From the NCBI GenBank assembly GCA_002502045.1, contig DAPE01000017.1, positions 8,736 through 26,788 on the forward strand: a stretch of 18,053 nt of DNA. The letters are read 5' to 3'. The stretch is from Candidatus Parvarchaeota archaeon UBA573 (lineage in GTDB: Archaea > Nanobdellota > Nanobdellia > Parvarchaeales > Parvarchaeaceae). The translations under genes and the position numbers were made by a program. Positions 6,489-13,932 of the stretch are shown piece after piece; the stretch's first letter is position 1; each line of letters starts with the position of its first letter. Below the pieces are notes generated by a model. That model was not told where the DNA came from. It worked only from the letters and a program-made list of their open reading frames with translations, and did not search any database.

Positions 6489-7310
6489 TTAATTTATGCT
6501 GAATTTGCACTGCAAATCATTCCCTCCATTATAACTACATTCTTGAAACTTAATATAACCTGGGTTGCCGTAAAGAAAGGCCATTGGATTATTGCCACAT
6601 GAACCTGAGCATGAAGGTGGAATAACGCTTATAAAAGCGGATTTGTTGTTGTATGTCAATGGAGCACATGTCATCGTAGTTATATAAGCGCCTGGCTGAC
6701 TATAACCATACTTGATGGTAGTAGCATTGAAAAATGAATCGCATGAATCTGAGAGACTAACTTCTGGATTTTGTGATAATATAAAATAAGATAAAGTACC
6801 GGTAGAACCGTTTATTCCTGATGCCAGATTACTTGATTTAGAGTTATAGGCGGCTAAATCTGGGAACCAGCCAGGAAAGGATGCATTGTTAGAGCCTTCG
6901 CCATTGGAAGGAAGATAGTTCCAGAAACTCTGATTTAAGATTATTGGACTAAGTGAGAAGGTGCCTATGCACACAAAATAAGTGCCTGAAAGAGATGAGG
7001 GATTAGATGGAGAGATAAGCAGATCTTCTCTTGAAAGTTGATTAAGATAACTTATACATGAATTACTCCCATAAAATTGACTTAGAAAGGTATATTTTGG
7101 CAGATTTGGAGAAACTGGTGGAAGAACAACAGAATTGCCTGTCTGCAATGCCAACATTGTAGATGAAACGTACTGTGTAACTGATTCTGATGAAGAAACG
7201 ACTTTATTTGCACCGGCAGTTATTATAAAATAAGCTATAACTGCGATAGGTATCAAGATTATTATTGATAGAATAAATGCAAGAAACTCTGAAATACCTT
7301 TATTGTTCAT
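6489..7310 (-). CDS. Type IV pilin-like surface protein
   Basis: The frame is open to 7412, but the start is placed at ATG 7310 (273 residues). There the protein begins MNNKGISEFLAFILSIIILIPIAVIAYFI, a short basic leader ending Lys-Gly followed by a hydrophobic helix. This resembles archaeal class III signal peptides cut by prepilin peptidase after Gly5. The upstream start would overlap the L24e gene and put 34 charged residues in front of the signal. A TATA-like element on the minus strand (7331-7339) is centred about 25 nt before ATG 7310 and supports this choice. The remainder is Ser/Asn-rich with N-x-S/T sequons and about nine cysteines (such as CDSFF, TCAPL, CSGSCG, QECSY, QCKFS). The gene is co-transcribed with the next surface gene, one base away. 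Confidence 0.72.
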   Translation of the reverse strand: MNNKGISEFLAFILSIIILIPIAVIAYFIITAGANKVVSSSESVTQYVSSTMLALQTGNSVVLPPVSPNLPKYTFLSQFYGSNSCISYLNQLSREDLLISPSNPSSLSGTYFVCIGTFSLSPIILNQSFWNYLPSNGEGSNNASFPGWFPDLAAYNSKSSNLASGINGSTGTLSYFILSQNPEVSLSDSCDSFFNATTIKYGYSQPGAYITTMTCAPLTYNNKSAFISVIPPSCSGSCGNNPMAFLYGNPGYIKFQECSYNGGNDLQCKFSIN

Positions 7311-7339
7311 TAAAATGTAAGTATCTAATAGAATAAATC

Positions 7340-7507
7340 TTATTTGTTTGCGCTCTTCATCGCCCACTTGAACTTTCTTGGGTCTTTTTTCATTAAAGTA
7401 TATTCTTTGCACCTTCTACTACAAAAGTTGTAAACCGTTCCGTCAACTTTGGCGTAAACAAGCCCTTTTCCTCTTTTGATTTCCTGTTTGCAAAAGCTGC
7501 AGTTCAT
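7340..7507 (-). CDS. rpl24e: Large-subunit ribosomal protein L24e
   Basis: This is a 55-residue frame from ATG 7507 to TAA 7340. It reads MNCSFCKQEIKRGKG at the start, with NFCSRRCKEY in the middle and DPRKFKW near the end. Cys3-x2-Cys6 and Cys29-x3-Cys33 form the L24e zinc finger, and the length is typical for archaeal L24e. It begins two bases after the S28e stop codon. The order L7Ae-S28e-L24e is a conserved archaeal operon, which makes the call secure. The nucleoside diphosphate kinase and IF2 genes that often follow are absent; a pilin-like gene comes next. Confidence 0.95.
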   Translation of the reverse strand: MNCSFCKQEIKRGKGLVYAKVDGTVYNFCSRRCKEYTLMKKDPRKFKWAMKSANK

Positions 7508-7509
7508 AT

Positions 7510-7767
7510 CTATCTTATTGGCATTGCCTCCATTTCTGTCTCTTTAAGCATTAATACATCGCCTATTACAACAGGCCCGCGTACATTCCTTCGTATTATC
7601 TTGTCCTTATCCATTCCTGCCAGTACTTTGCAGCGAACTTGCGTAACCTCTCCAGCTACTCCATGTCTACCTACTATCTCTATGACTTCAGAGGGGTATG
7701 CATCGAGAAAACGCTGTTCTGAATTTTCCCCTTTATTCTCTAGATTCTTATTCTGCTGCTTTTTCAT
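7510..7767 (-). CDS. rps28e: Small-subunit ribosomal protein S28e
   Basis: The protein has 85 residues. Residues 22-85 are an almost textbook archaeal S28e, including [30 protein letters not shown] and the ending [13 protein letters not shown]. The first 20 residues (rich in Lys, Gln, Asn and Glu) are an N-terminal extension beyond most family members. S28e is an OB-fold protein of the small subunit near the mRNA exit channel. Its ATG overlaps the L7Ae stop by four bases, so the two are translationally coupled. No Shine-Dalgarno is obvious. Confidence 0.94.
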   Translation of the reverse strand: MKKQQNKNLENKGENSEQRFLDAYPSEVIEIVGRHGVAGEVTQVRCKVLAGMDKDKIIRRNVRGPVVIGDVLMLKETEMEAMPIR

Positions 7768-8111
7768 AAGTTCTTAATTTTTCCTATAAGGTCGTCCATA
7801 GCATGTGCTTCTTCTCCTGGATTAACTATTACTATTGCAGAAGTGCCTATGGCCATACCGCATGCTTTTCCAAGTTCGACTTTGCTACTTACAGCTATGC
7901 ATGGAACATTCTTATCTTTTGAAAGAAGAGGGATATGCATTATTATTTCCTTTGGTGAAACATCAGAAGCATAAACTACGAGCCTTGCCTGCCCCCTTTC
8001 TAACACCTTTGTTACTTCGTTTATTCCCTTTTTAATAACTCCGCCTTTTACTCTTATCTTTTCCAAGACGGAAAACACTTGACTATCCAATCCTTTAGCT
8101 TCATCTACCAT
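7764..8111 (-). CDS. rpl7ae: Ribosomal protein L7Ae, K-turn-binding protein
   Basis: The 115 residues are of standard length for archaeal L7Ae. The signature region [28 protein letters not shown] is followed by [18 protein letters not shown], both characteristic. In archaea L7Ae binds kink-turns in 23S rRNA, box C/D and H/ACA guide RNAs and RNase P RNA, so it belongs to both the ribosome and RNA-modification particles. It is the first gene of the operon with S28e and L24e. A clear GGAGGT lies 11 bases before the ATG and a TATA element at about 8154-8164 predicts a leader of about 20 nt. It is one of the few genes here with a leader and a Shine-Dalgarno. Confidence 0.97.
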   Translation of the reverse strand: MVDEAKGLDSQVFSVLEKIRVKGGVIKKGINEVTKVLERGQARLVVYASDVSPKEIIMHIPLLSKDKNVPCIAVSSKVELGKACGMAIGTSAIVIVNPGEEAHAMDDLIGKIKNL

Positions 8112-8121
8112 AATCAGCTTA

Positions 8122-8164
8122 CCTCCAATATTATAGCTTTATATGAAGGTTAGTATTTATAAAG
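8122..8164 (-). promoter_or_regulatory. Promoter and Shine-Dalgarno of the L7Ae operon
   Basis: On the minus strand CTTTATAAATA (about 8154-8164) is a good TATA box with predicted initiation near 8131, followed by GGAGGT in the short leader. I looked for a kink-turn through which L7Ae could autoregulate and found none in the leader. Confidence 0.55.
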
Positions 8165-8248
8165 TTAATTACTCCCAGATTTGCATTTGGTTCAAGAAAT
8201 AAAATTTATTAGAAAGCTTATTGCTTATAACAGACAAAATAAAAAAAG

Positions 8249-8256
8249 CTTAAATA
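8249..8256 (+). promoter_or_regulatory. TATA box of the S10 gene
   Basis: CTTAAATA is centred 28 nt before ATG 8281 but only about 7 nt before the alternative GTG at 8260. This decides the start of S10 and implies a leaderless mRNA. Confidence 0.65.
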
Positions 8257-8280
8257 CTCGTGAAAGTTCTTAATAGAGAT

Positions 8281-8589
8281 ATGCAAAAGGCAAGAATAAA
8301 ATTGACTTCAACTGATGCAGAAAAGCTAGAGGAAGTATGCAATGATATTATTGATATATCGAAGAAATTGGGAACTGCAATCTCAGGACCAATACCATTC
8401 CCAACTAAAAAACTGAAGGTTACTACTAGAAGAGCGCCTAATGGAGCAGGCAGGGAAAGCTATGAAACCTGGGAATTAAGATTGCATAAAAGAGTAATAG
8501 ATATGCAGGCTGACCCTAAAGCGTTACATCTGATAATGAAAACTACTGTTCCAAAAGAAGTAAATATAGAGATGGAAATAAAGGAGTAA
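8281..8589 (+). CDS. rps10: Small-subunit ribosomal protein S10
   Basis: From ATG 8281 the protein has 102 residues and begins MQKARIKLTSTDAEKLEEVC, the standard archaeal S10 start. ISGPIPFPTKKLKVTTRRAPNG and ETWELRLHKRVID follow, both signature segments. A GTG 21 bases upstream is in frame, but the promoter position and family length argue against it. S10 lies in the head of the small subunit. In many archaea it follows the EF-1alpha gene; here it stands first in a short plus-strand cluster with a HIT hydrolase 21 bases downstream. Confidence 0.95.
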   Translation: MQKARIKLTSTDAEKLEEVCNDIIDISKKLGTAISGPIPFPTKKLKVTTRRAPNGAGRESYETWELRLHKRVIDMQADPKALHLIMKTTVPKEVNIEMEIKE

Positions 8590-8610
8590 ACTCTCTCTTT
8601 ATTCAATTGC

Positions 8611-9048
8611 ATGAAATGTCCATTCTGCATGATAATAGAAAATAAACTACCAGCTACAGTAGTTTACGAAAACAAGACTGTAATTGCATTTCTTGATAAA
8701 GACCCCGTGTCACGGTATCACACGCTTATAGTCCCTAAAACGCATTACAATAGCATATACGAAATTGACAACGACAGTTTAAGAAACATTTCTGTCGCTG
8801 CCAAAAAACTTGCATTGGCATATAGAAAGACTTTTGGGATAAAGGCGGTAAATCTACTTAATGCTTCAGGAAAATCAGCACAGCAATCCGTTTTTCACTT
8901 CCATGTCCACTTAATACCAAGAAAAGAAAAAGACGGCCTGGATCTTTGGTTCAAATCAAAAAATAAAGACAATAAAATTCCAAGCATGAGTCCTATCGCT
9001 TTAAAGAAGCTTAAAGCTGAGCTAAAAAGTAATAAAACTGATATCTAA
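8611..9048 (+). CDS. HIT-family nucleotide hydrolase
   Basis: The protein has 145 residues. The histidine triad is HFHVHLIPR with His96, His98 and His100, the catalytic signature of HIT proteins that hydrolyse or transfer nucleoside phosphoramidates and dinucleoside polyphosphates. The N-terminus KCPFCMIIE with Cys3-x2-Cys6, together with His45 in KTHYNSI, matches the zinc site of the HinT-like branch. FLDKDPVSRYHTLIVPKTH is the typical substrate-loop region. The last 25 residues are Lys-rich. With no promoter-like element in the 21-base gap after S10, it is probably co-transcribed. The exact substrate is not determinable. Confidence 0.9.
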   Translation: MKCPFCMIIENKLPATVVYENKTVIAFLDKDPVSRYHTLIVPKTHYNSIYEIDNDSLRNISVAAKKLALAYRKTFGIKAVNLLNASGKSAQQSVFHFHVHLIPRKEKDGLDLWFKSKNKDNKIPSMSPIALKKLKAELKSNKTDI

Positions 9049-9052
9049 AATT

Positions 9053-9062
9053 AAACTTATAA
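9053..9062 (+). promoter_or_regulatory. TATA box of the TrkA-N protein gene
   Basis: AAACTTATAA is centred about 27 nt before ATG 9085, giving a predicted leaderless transcript that would include the PAP2 gene. Confidence 0.5.
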
Positions 9063-9084
9063 CCTACAATACTTTACTATTATA

Positions 9085-9792
9085 ATGGATCAGATGAGGG
9101 AAAACGGACAAAAACTGCTGATAGCGGCTTTGGTTCTTATTGTTATATTCATAGTTATAACAATACTTATATCTGAAGACGAAAAGATAGGTTTTACCGC
9201 AGCGGTTTCAACGGTGGCCGTGGCACTTGAAACTTTCCATTTTGATTCAAATTTTGGTATACTGCTGCTTTTCTTTTCGCTTTTCATGGGTGTTTTTGCA
9301 GTTTACCTTTTGGAATTTATGATCTCATTTATAAGAAGTGAGTTTGGAGGTGTGATTTATATGGCTAAAGGACTTAGGTTTAGAAACCACTACATAGTGT
9401 GCGGTGGCGGAAGGATAGGAGAGAGAGTAGGCAGCCTTTTAAGGGAAAAAGGAAAAAAGGTGCTTATAATAGAAAACGATGACGTCAGGGCAATGGAGCT
9501 TAAGAAATTGGGCTTTAATGTCATAAAGGAGAATTCATTGGACGAGAGGGCGTTTAAGATGGCAAACACTAGCAAAGCTATTGGAGTTTTTGCTGCACTT
9601 GGGCAGGACGTAGACAATTTTATCGTCGTTCTTAATGCAAAGGAAGTAAACAAGAACATTAAGATAATAACCCGATGCAATTTATTGAAAAATGTTAATA
9701 AATTCAAGGAGCTCGGCGCAGATGAAGTTGTCCTACCAGAGATAGTAGGTGCAGACAGAATGGTTTACCTTTCGGATAAACATGAGAAATAA
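9085..9792 (+). CDS. Two-helix membrane protein with TrkA-N (RCK) domain
   Basis: The protein has 235 residues. Two transmembrane helices (about 9-30 and 57-83) enclose a segment at 36-55 where potassium channels carry the pore helix and TVGYG filter. Here it reads VSTVAVALETFHF, so the filter is absent. Residues 101-225 are a Rossmann TrkA-N/RCK domain: IVCGGGRIGERV contains the dinucleotide loop G107-x-G109-x2-G112, with acidic Glu130 closing strand 2. The C-terminal RCK_C lobe is missing. Architecture resembles archaeal Kch/MthK-type channels, but ion conduction through the usual filter seems unlikely. It may be a regulatory subunit or a channel with a different selectivity. The PAP2 gene overlaps its end by 11 bases. 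Confidence 0.82.
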   Translation: MDQMRENGQKLLIAALVLIVIFIVITILISEDEKIGFTAAVSTVAVALETFHFDSNFGILLLFFSLFMGVFAVYLLEFMISFIRSEFGGVIYMAKGLRFRNHYIVCGGGRIGERVGSLLREKGKKVLIIENDDVRAMELKKLGFNVIKENSLDERAFKMANTSKAIGVFAALGQDVDNFIVVLNAKEVNKNIKIITRCNLLKNVNKFKELGADEVVLPEIVGADRMVYLSDKHEK

Positions 9793-10246
9793 GGATTATT
9801 TCAGGGAGTTTTCAATACTTGTTGAAAAATATCCTATAGAGATATTCACTTTTGAGATATTGATTGCAATAATATTAAACCCGTCATTTAGAATGACAGC
9901 TTTGCTTTTTATGGGAGTGGCAGTAACAGCAGTATTCTCTGAAGGCCTTAAGCTTTTCTTCAAGGAAAAACGGCCTGAAGAAGCGCTTAAAAGAAATTTT
10001 TATAAAAGGACATTTAGAATTAACAGGAGGAGCTTTCCGTCAAGTCACTCCGCAATTGCCGCATTCTTCCCAACGTTGTTTTTTAGCTCGATACTTTTCA
10101 TACCTTTTTTAATATTCGGTATAGTTGTTATGTACAGCAGAATTTACATAAAATCGCATTATCTGCGGGATATAATCGCAGGAGCCTTGATAGGTGTAGT
10201 AATAGGCATAGTGTTTATTTGGCTTAACGCCAACTTAAGAATTTAA
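9782..10246 (+). CDS. PAP2-superfamily membrane phosphatase
   Basis: Starting at ATG 9782 the protein has 154 residues; an in-frame ATG at 9749 would overlap the previous gene much further. The three phosphatase motifs are visible: K57-x6-R64-P65, P86-S-S-H89 in place of PSGH, and S119-R120-x5-H126-x3-D130. His89 and His126 are the expected catalytic pair, and there are about four hydrophobic helices. The family dephosphorylates lipid phosphates such as undecaprenyl or polyprenyl pyrophosphate or phosphatidate, with the active site facing outward. The Gly-to-Ser change in motif 2 occurs in other family members. The 11-base overlap with the TrkA-N gene indicates translational coupling, though a functional link is unclear. 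Confidence 0.87.
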   Translation: MRNKDYFREFSILVEKYPIEIFTFEILIAIILNPSFRMTALLFMGVAVTAVFSEGLKLFFKEKRPEEALKRNFYKRTFRINRRSFPSSHSAIAAFFPTLFFSSILFIPFLIFGIVVMYSRIYIKSHYLRDIIAGALIGVVIGIVFIWLNANLRI

Positions 10247-10310
10247 GCAGGAAAAGTTTAATAAAAGGAAAACCTATCATAAATATACTGTGATATTGCT
10301 GCTTATAGCT

Positions 10311-10320
10311 TTTATTTAAG
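10311..10320 (+). promoter_or_regulatory. TATA box of mcm
   Basis: TTTATTTAAG is centred 27 nt before ATG 10342. The purine-rich GAGGAAGGGG just before the ATG could act as a weak Shine-Dalgarno if initiation occurs further upstream. Confidence 0.5.
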
Positions 10321-10341
10321 ATAGCTAAGAGGAAGGGGAAA

Positions 10342-13300
10342 ATGAAAAATGAGATTGACGAGATTGTAAGTTCTTTCGTAAACAAGAGGTTAACAAACAA
10401 GATAAAGGAAGTTTTTACATCTAACAAAAATGCTGTAGTCTTAGAATTCAATGATATAGACCAGTTCTCTCCAGAATTGGGAGATTATCTGCTTAAAAAC
10501 CCTGAAGAAGCCCTTGACACTATAAAATACTATGTAAATGAAACTTCTCTTCCACATAAAGATCTTGATATTGAAATAAGGATTAAAAACCTGCCAAAGA
10601 ATGCACAGATGCTTGTAAGAGAGATAAGAAGCAAACATATGGGTTTACTTATACAAGTCCAAGGACTTATAAAAACCGCTGCAAGCGTAAAGCCTGTCGC
10701 AAGCGCTATTGATTTTGAATGCCAAAGCTGCGGCCATATAACAAAAGTTGAACAGAAAGAGATGACACAGCGCGCACCTTCTATATGTACAAACTGCGGG
10801 AAAAAAGGAAGATTCAAGGTAATAAAAAAATACCTGGTTGATACACAGAGAATAATGCTTGAAGAAGCTCCAGAGGATTTAGAAGGAGGGGAACAGCCTG
10901 AACATATAAACATAGTGTTAAAGAAGGATTTAGTAGATCCAAAATTTGAAAGAAGCATAATACCTGGTAACAAAGTTGTAGTTTCTGGGATAATAAATGA
11001 AAGCGCAATATATTACCCAAGCGGTAAAAAATCTAATACCTCCGATACTTTCCTTCTAGCGTCATACGTGGAAGCAGTTGAACAGGGCTATGAAGACATA
11101 CTAGTAACAAAAGAAGAGGAAATGGCGATTAAAGAGCTAGCGAATGACAAACTTATCTATACAAAATTCAAAAACTCAATAGCTCCAAATATATTCGGCC
11201 ATGACAATATAAAGGAAGCAATAGTAATGCAGCTTTTTGGTGGAGTTAGAAAAGCCGCTCTTTCTGGAAACAGCGTAATAAGAGGGGATATACATATTTT
11301 ATTAGTAGGAGATCCTGGCTGCCTCCGCTCAGATGAAAGAATAGTTCTCGGTAACGGAGCAATAGTTAAAATAAGCAATATAGGAAAAACCCACCTTGAA
11401 GAGATAAAACAGGATGTGCTCATAGACGAAAAATCCAAGACAGACACCACGTCAAGATTTCATATCTACAAAAACCAGCAAGTTATGGAAATTATAACTG
11501 AATCTGGAAAAAGTATAGTCGGGACTTTCAATCATCCTCTGCTTATAAAAGAAAACGAAAAAACGATAAATCCGAATAAAGCTTCATTGACAAAACAAAA
11601 AAACACCAAATGGAAAAGACTTGACGAGATAAAGAAAGGAGATTATGTAATGATTATAACTCAAATACCTTGTTCTATAACAAGGAAGGTTGAAACTGGT
11701 TTTGTATCCGATAAAAAAAATAAGATGCCAAGGTTAATGACCGAAAAACTTGCTGGGTTAATAGGTTACATGTTGGGAAAAGGTCAGATTAACAATAGTG
11801 AATACAAAACGGAGTTCTTTGTCAGCTATGAAGACAAAGATATTCTAAGTCAGCTAAAATCATTTGTAAAATCCGAATTAGGCATTAAGCCACAAACTCA
11901 CATAAGCAGTCTTAAAACTATGGCACATAAAAATAAAATTAAAGGAAGCGAGAATAGAGATTATTCTGTCAGCATAAAAAGTAAAACAATTGCAGAGAAC
12001 TTTTCATTCCTTAAAGATAATAGAGTGCCAGACAGCATATTAAAATCAGGGAACAAGGTTTTCAGATATTTTTTAAGATGGCTATTTGAAGCCAATGGAA
12101 ACATTGCTGTAGATGGCATAAAAGACAAGGGAGTTATAAGCTACAAATCTACAAACCTTGAACTGTTAAGGGATGTACAGATAATGCTCCTTAGATTCTC
12201 AATACAATCCAAGATTTTATTCGATAAAAATTCAAACGGAAATAGCCTTGAAATAATTAACGCTGCAGACATAATAAAATTCTACAAAAGCATAGGATTT
12301 GCTTCTAGGGCAAAAAATGAAAAATTAAAGGAAATTGTAAAATCACTTAAAGGCACAAAAATTTACAAAGATAAAAGATTTGAAAAAGTAGTAGACATAA
12401 AAGTTCTTGGAAAAGAGGATGTTTATGACATTGAAGTACCAAAAAGCCACAGGTTTATAGCAAATGGAATTGTTTCACACAATACTTCAAAGAGTTCTCT
12501 TCTAAAATATGTCACTGGAATAGCCCCAAAGGCAAGATACGTTGTAGGTATGGGATCAAGTGCAGCAGGTTTGACTGCAACAATAATAAAAGACGAAGCC
12601 ACAAGAAGCTACATACTTGAAGCTGGAGCACTTCCACTTACAAATAAGGGATTATTGATGATAGATGAGCTTGACAAGATGAATAAAGATGATAGAGTAG
12701 CAATGCACGAAGCATTGGAACAGCAAAGCATTAGCATTTCAAAGGCCAATATACATGCAACTCTTACAGCACAGACTAGTGTTCTTGCGGCTGCAAACCC
12801 AAAACTTGGAAGATTCAATCCTTTTGATGTGATATCCTCACAAATAGAACTTCCTCCGACATTGATAAACCGTTTCGATTTAATATTTATATTAAAGGAT
12901 AAACCTGACAGAGAAACGGATACATTAATTGCACAGAGAATACTTGAAGCCAATAGAGATATAGACAAAAATAAACCAGAGATACCACCTAACATAATGA
13001 AAAAATACATAGCATATGCAAAACAGAATATAAAACCAAAAATATCTGTTGACGCTATGAAGATAATACAAGAGTTTTACTTGAAACTAAGATCCCAGTA
13101 TTCAACAGAAGGAGATGAAGTTAAACCAATACCAATATCCGCAAGACAGCTTGAAGCTATAGTAAGGCTGACGGAAGCAAGCGCAAAGGTTCGTTTATCA
13201 GATTATGCGACTGTAGAGGATGCAAAGCGTGCAATAGATTTGATGATGTCTTATCTAGGTGATGTTGGTGTAGACAGCAGTACGGGACAGCTGGACATTG

Positions 13301-13536
13301 ATAGGGTGATAACAGGAATCTCATCTTCTCAGAGAAATACAGTTTTGACTGTTAAATCAATAATAAAAAGTGAGATAGATTCTATGCCTATGGGAAGCGC
13401 TGTTACTATGTCAAAAATATATGAAGACGCTGAAAAAGGCGGAATAGATCAGGATAAGGTTGATTCTGCCATATCCGTACTAAAGAGAGAGGGGGAAATA
13501 TTTGAACCAAAGCCATCGTTCATCAAACTACTTTAA
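10342..13536 (+). CDS. mcm: MCM replicative helicase containing an intein
   Basis: The 1064-residue precursor contains a 388-residue intein (residues 327-714). Removing it leaves 676 residues, the usual size of archaeal MCM. MCM hexamers unwind DNA at the replication fork. The N-terminal domain has a zinc knuckle (Cys127-x2-Cys130, Cys149-x2-Cys152). The AAA+ core has Walker A GDPG|TSKSSLLK split by the intein between Gly326 and Thr715, Walker B LLMIDELDKM (Asp775, Glu776), sensor 1 AAANPKLG and arginine finger NRFD (Arg844). The last 75 residues look like the winged-helix domain. Splicing is essential, since the insertion interrupts the ATP-binding loop. The ATG is followed by NEIDEIVSSFVN, a plausible N-terminus. 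An OB-fold gene starts two bases after the stop. Confidence 0.96.
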   Translation: MKNEIDEIVSSFVNKRLTNKIKEVFTSNKNAVVLEFNDIDQFSPELGDYLLKNPEEALDTIKYYVNETSLPHKDLDIEIRIKNLPKNAQMLVREIRSKHMGLLIQVQGLIKTAASVKPVASAIDFECQSCGHITKVEQKEMTQRAPSICTNCGKKGRFKVIKKYLVDTQRIMLEEAPEDLEGGEQPEHINIVLKKDLVDPKFERSIIPGNKVVVSGIINESAIYYPSGKKSNTSDTFLLASYVEAVEQGYEDILVTKEEEMAIKELANDKLIYTKFKNSIAPNIFGHDNIKEAIVMQLFGGVRKAALSGNSVIRGDIHILLVGDPGCLRSDERIVLGNGAIVKISNIGKTHLEEIKQDVLIDEKSKTDTTSRFHIYKNQQVMEIITESGKSIVGTFNHPLLIKENEKTINPNKASLTKQKNTKWKRLDEIKKGDYVMIITQIPCSITRKVETGFVSDKKNKMPRLMTEKLAGLIGYMLGKGQINNSEYKTEFFVSYEDKDILSQLKSFVKSELGIKPQTHISSLKTMAHKNKIKGSENRDYSVSIKSKTIAENFSFLKDNRVPDSILKSGNKVFRYFLRWLFEANGNIAVDGIKDKGVISYKSTNLELLRDVQIMLLRFSIQSKILFDKNSNGNSLEIINAADIIKFYKSIGFASRAKNEKLKEIVKSLKGTKIYKDKRFEKVVDIKVLGKEDVYDIEVPKSHRFIANGIVSHNTSKSSLLKYVTGIAPKARYVVGMGSSAAGLTATIIKDEATRSYILEAGALPLTNKGLLMIDELDKMNKDDRVAMHEALEQQSISISKANIHATLTAQTSVLAAANPKLGRFNPFDVISSQIELPPTLINRFDLIFILKDKPDRETDTLIAQRILEANRDIDKNKPEIPPNIMKKYIAYAKQNIKPKISVDAMKIIQEFYLKLRSQYSTEGDEVKPIPISARQLEAIVRLTEASAKVRLSDYATVEDAKRAIDLMMSYLGDVGVDSSTGQLDIDRVITGISSSQRNTVLTVKSIIKSEIDSMPMGSAVTMSKIYEDAEKGGIDQDKVDSAISVLKREGEIFEPKPSFIKLL
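11320..12483 (+). mobile_element. Intein in the MCM Walker A loop with degenerate LAGLIDADG endonuclease
   Basis: The insert runs from Cys327 (CLRSDERIV) to His713-Asn714, followed by Thr715 as the +1 nucleophile. Splicing block B is GTFNHPLL with Thr395 and His398. Block F is DVYDIEVPKSHRFIANG with Asp696, His703 and Asn708-Gly709. All residues needed for splicing appear intact. The central part holds a LAGLIDADG-type endonuclease: block C LAGLIGYMLGKG (470-481) and block E FLRWLFEANG (577-586). The catalytic Asp of block C is Lys480 and that of block E is Asn585. The intein therefore probably still splices but can no longer cleave DNA to spread. Insertion at the P-loop of MCM is a known intein site. 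Confidence 0.93.
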
Positions 13537-13537
13537 T

Positions 13538-13930
13538 ATGGATTACACTTATTTTATGCTGCCGTTGACTGTTGTAAAGGAAGGAGAGAAAGGAAGCGAC
13601 AGCAGCGGAAGTTTTATAGCATTTAAGTCAATAAAGATATACCGAATGCATTTAGTTGGGTCAATAGCTGCAATCGAGATAAACCAGGAAACTAAAGGCG
13701 GCTATTTAGTATTGGATGATACGTTTTCCAGCATACTTGTCCACTTCCAGAGCAGCATGTTCAGGGATATAGACAAATTCAAAAAAGGGGATCTTATAGA
13801 AGTTCTTGGGGATATAGACATATACAATGACACTGTGACACTTTCACTGGGCAATATCAAATCTATAAACCTAAGCAGGTACTCTTTTAATAAGATAGAA
13901 AGCATAAAAAACATGCAACTTATTAAGTAA
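13538..13930 (+). CDS. OB-fold single-stranded nucleic-acid-binding protein
   Basis: From ATG 13538 the protein has 130 residues. An in-frame ATG at 13502 lies inside mcm and is less likely. Residues 35-115 have the five-strand OB-fold pattern seen in RPA32-like and tRNA_anti domains: HLVGSIAAIEI, a Gly-Gly turn, YLVLDDTFSSILVHF, then KFKKGDLIEVLGDIDIYNDTVTL. The Asp-Asp-x-Thr/Ser step and the KGD-x-I-x-V-x-G step are the strongest matches. It has no zinc motif and no transmembrane segment. Placement two bases after mcm and two before aIF2-beta suggests a replication-related single-strand binder such as an RPA subunit, but the specific function is inferred. Confidence 0.72.
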   Translation: MDYTYFMLPLTVVKEGEKGSDSSGSFIAFKSIKIYRMHLVGSIAAIEINQETKGGYLVLDDTFSSILVHFQSSMFRDIDKFKKGDLIEVLGDIDIYNDTVTLSLGNIKSINLSRYSFNKIESIKNMQLIK

Positions 13931-13932
13931 AG

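Noticed and set aside
7311..7412. Longer start for the pilin-like protein
   Set aside because: It would overlap the L24e gene and place a charged segment before a pilin-like leader.
8112..8164. Kink-turn in the L7Ae leader for autoregulation
   Set aside because: Known in some archaea, but no GA/AG tandem next to a three-base bulge could be drawn in the short leader.
8260..8280. GTG start adding seven residues to S10
   Set aside because: It is only 7 nt from the TATA box, so it would not be transcribed, and it does not fit the family start MQKARI.
12609..13010. Minus-strand open frame of 133 codons within mcm
   Set aside because: Antisense to the AAA+ core of MCM, whose motifs are unmistakable.
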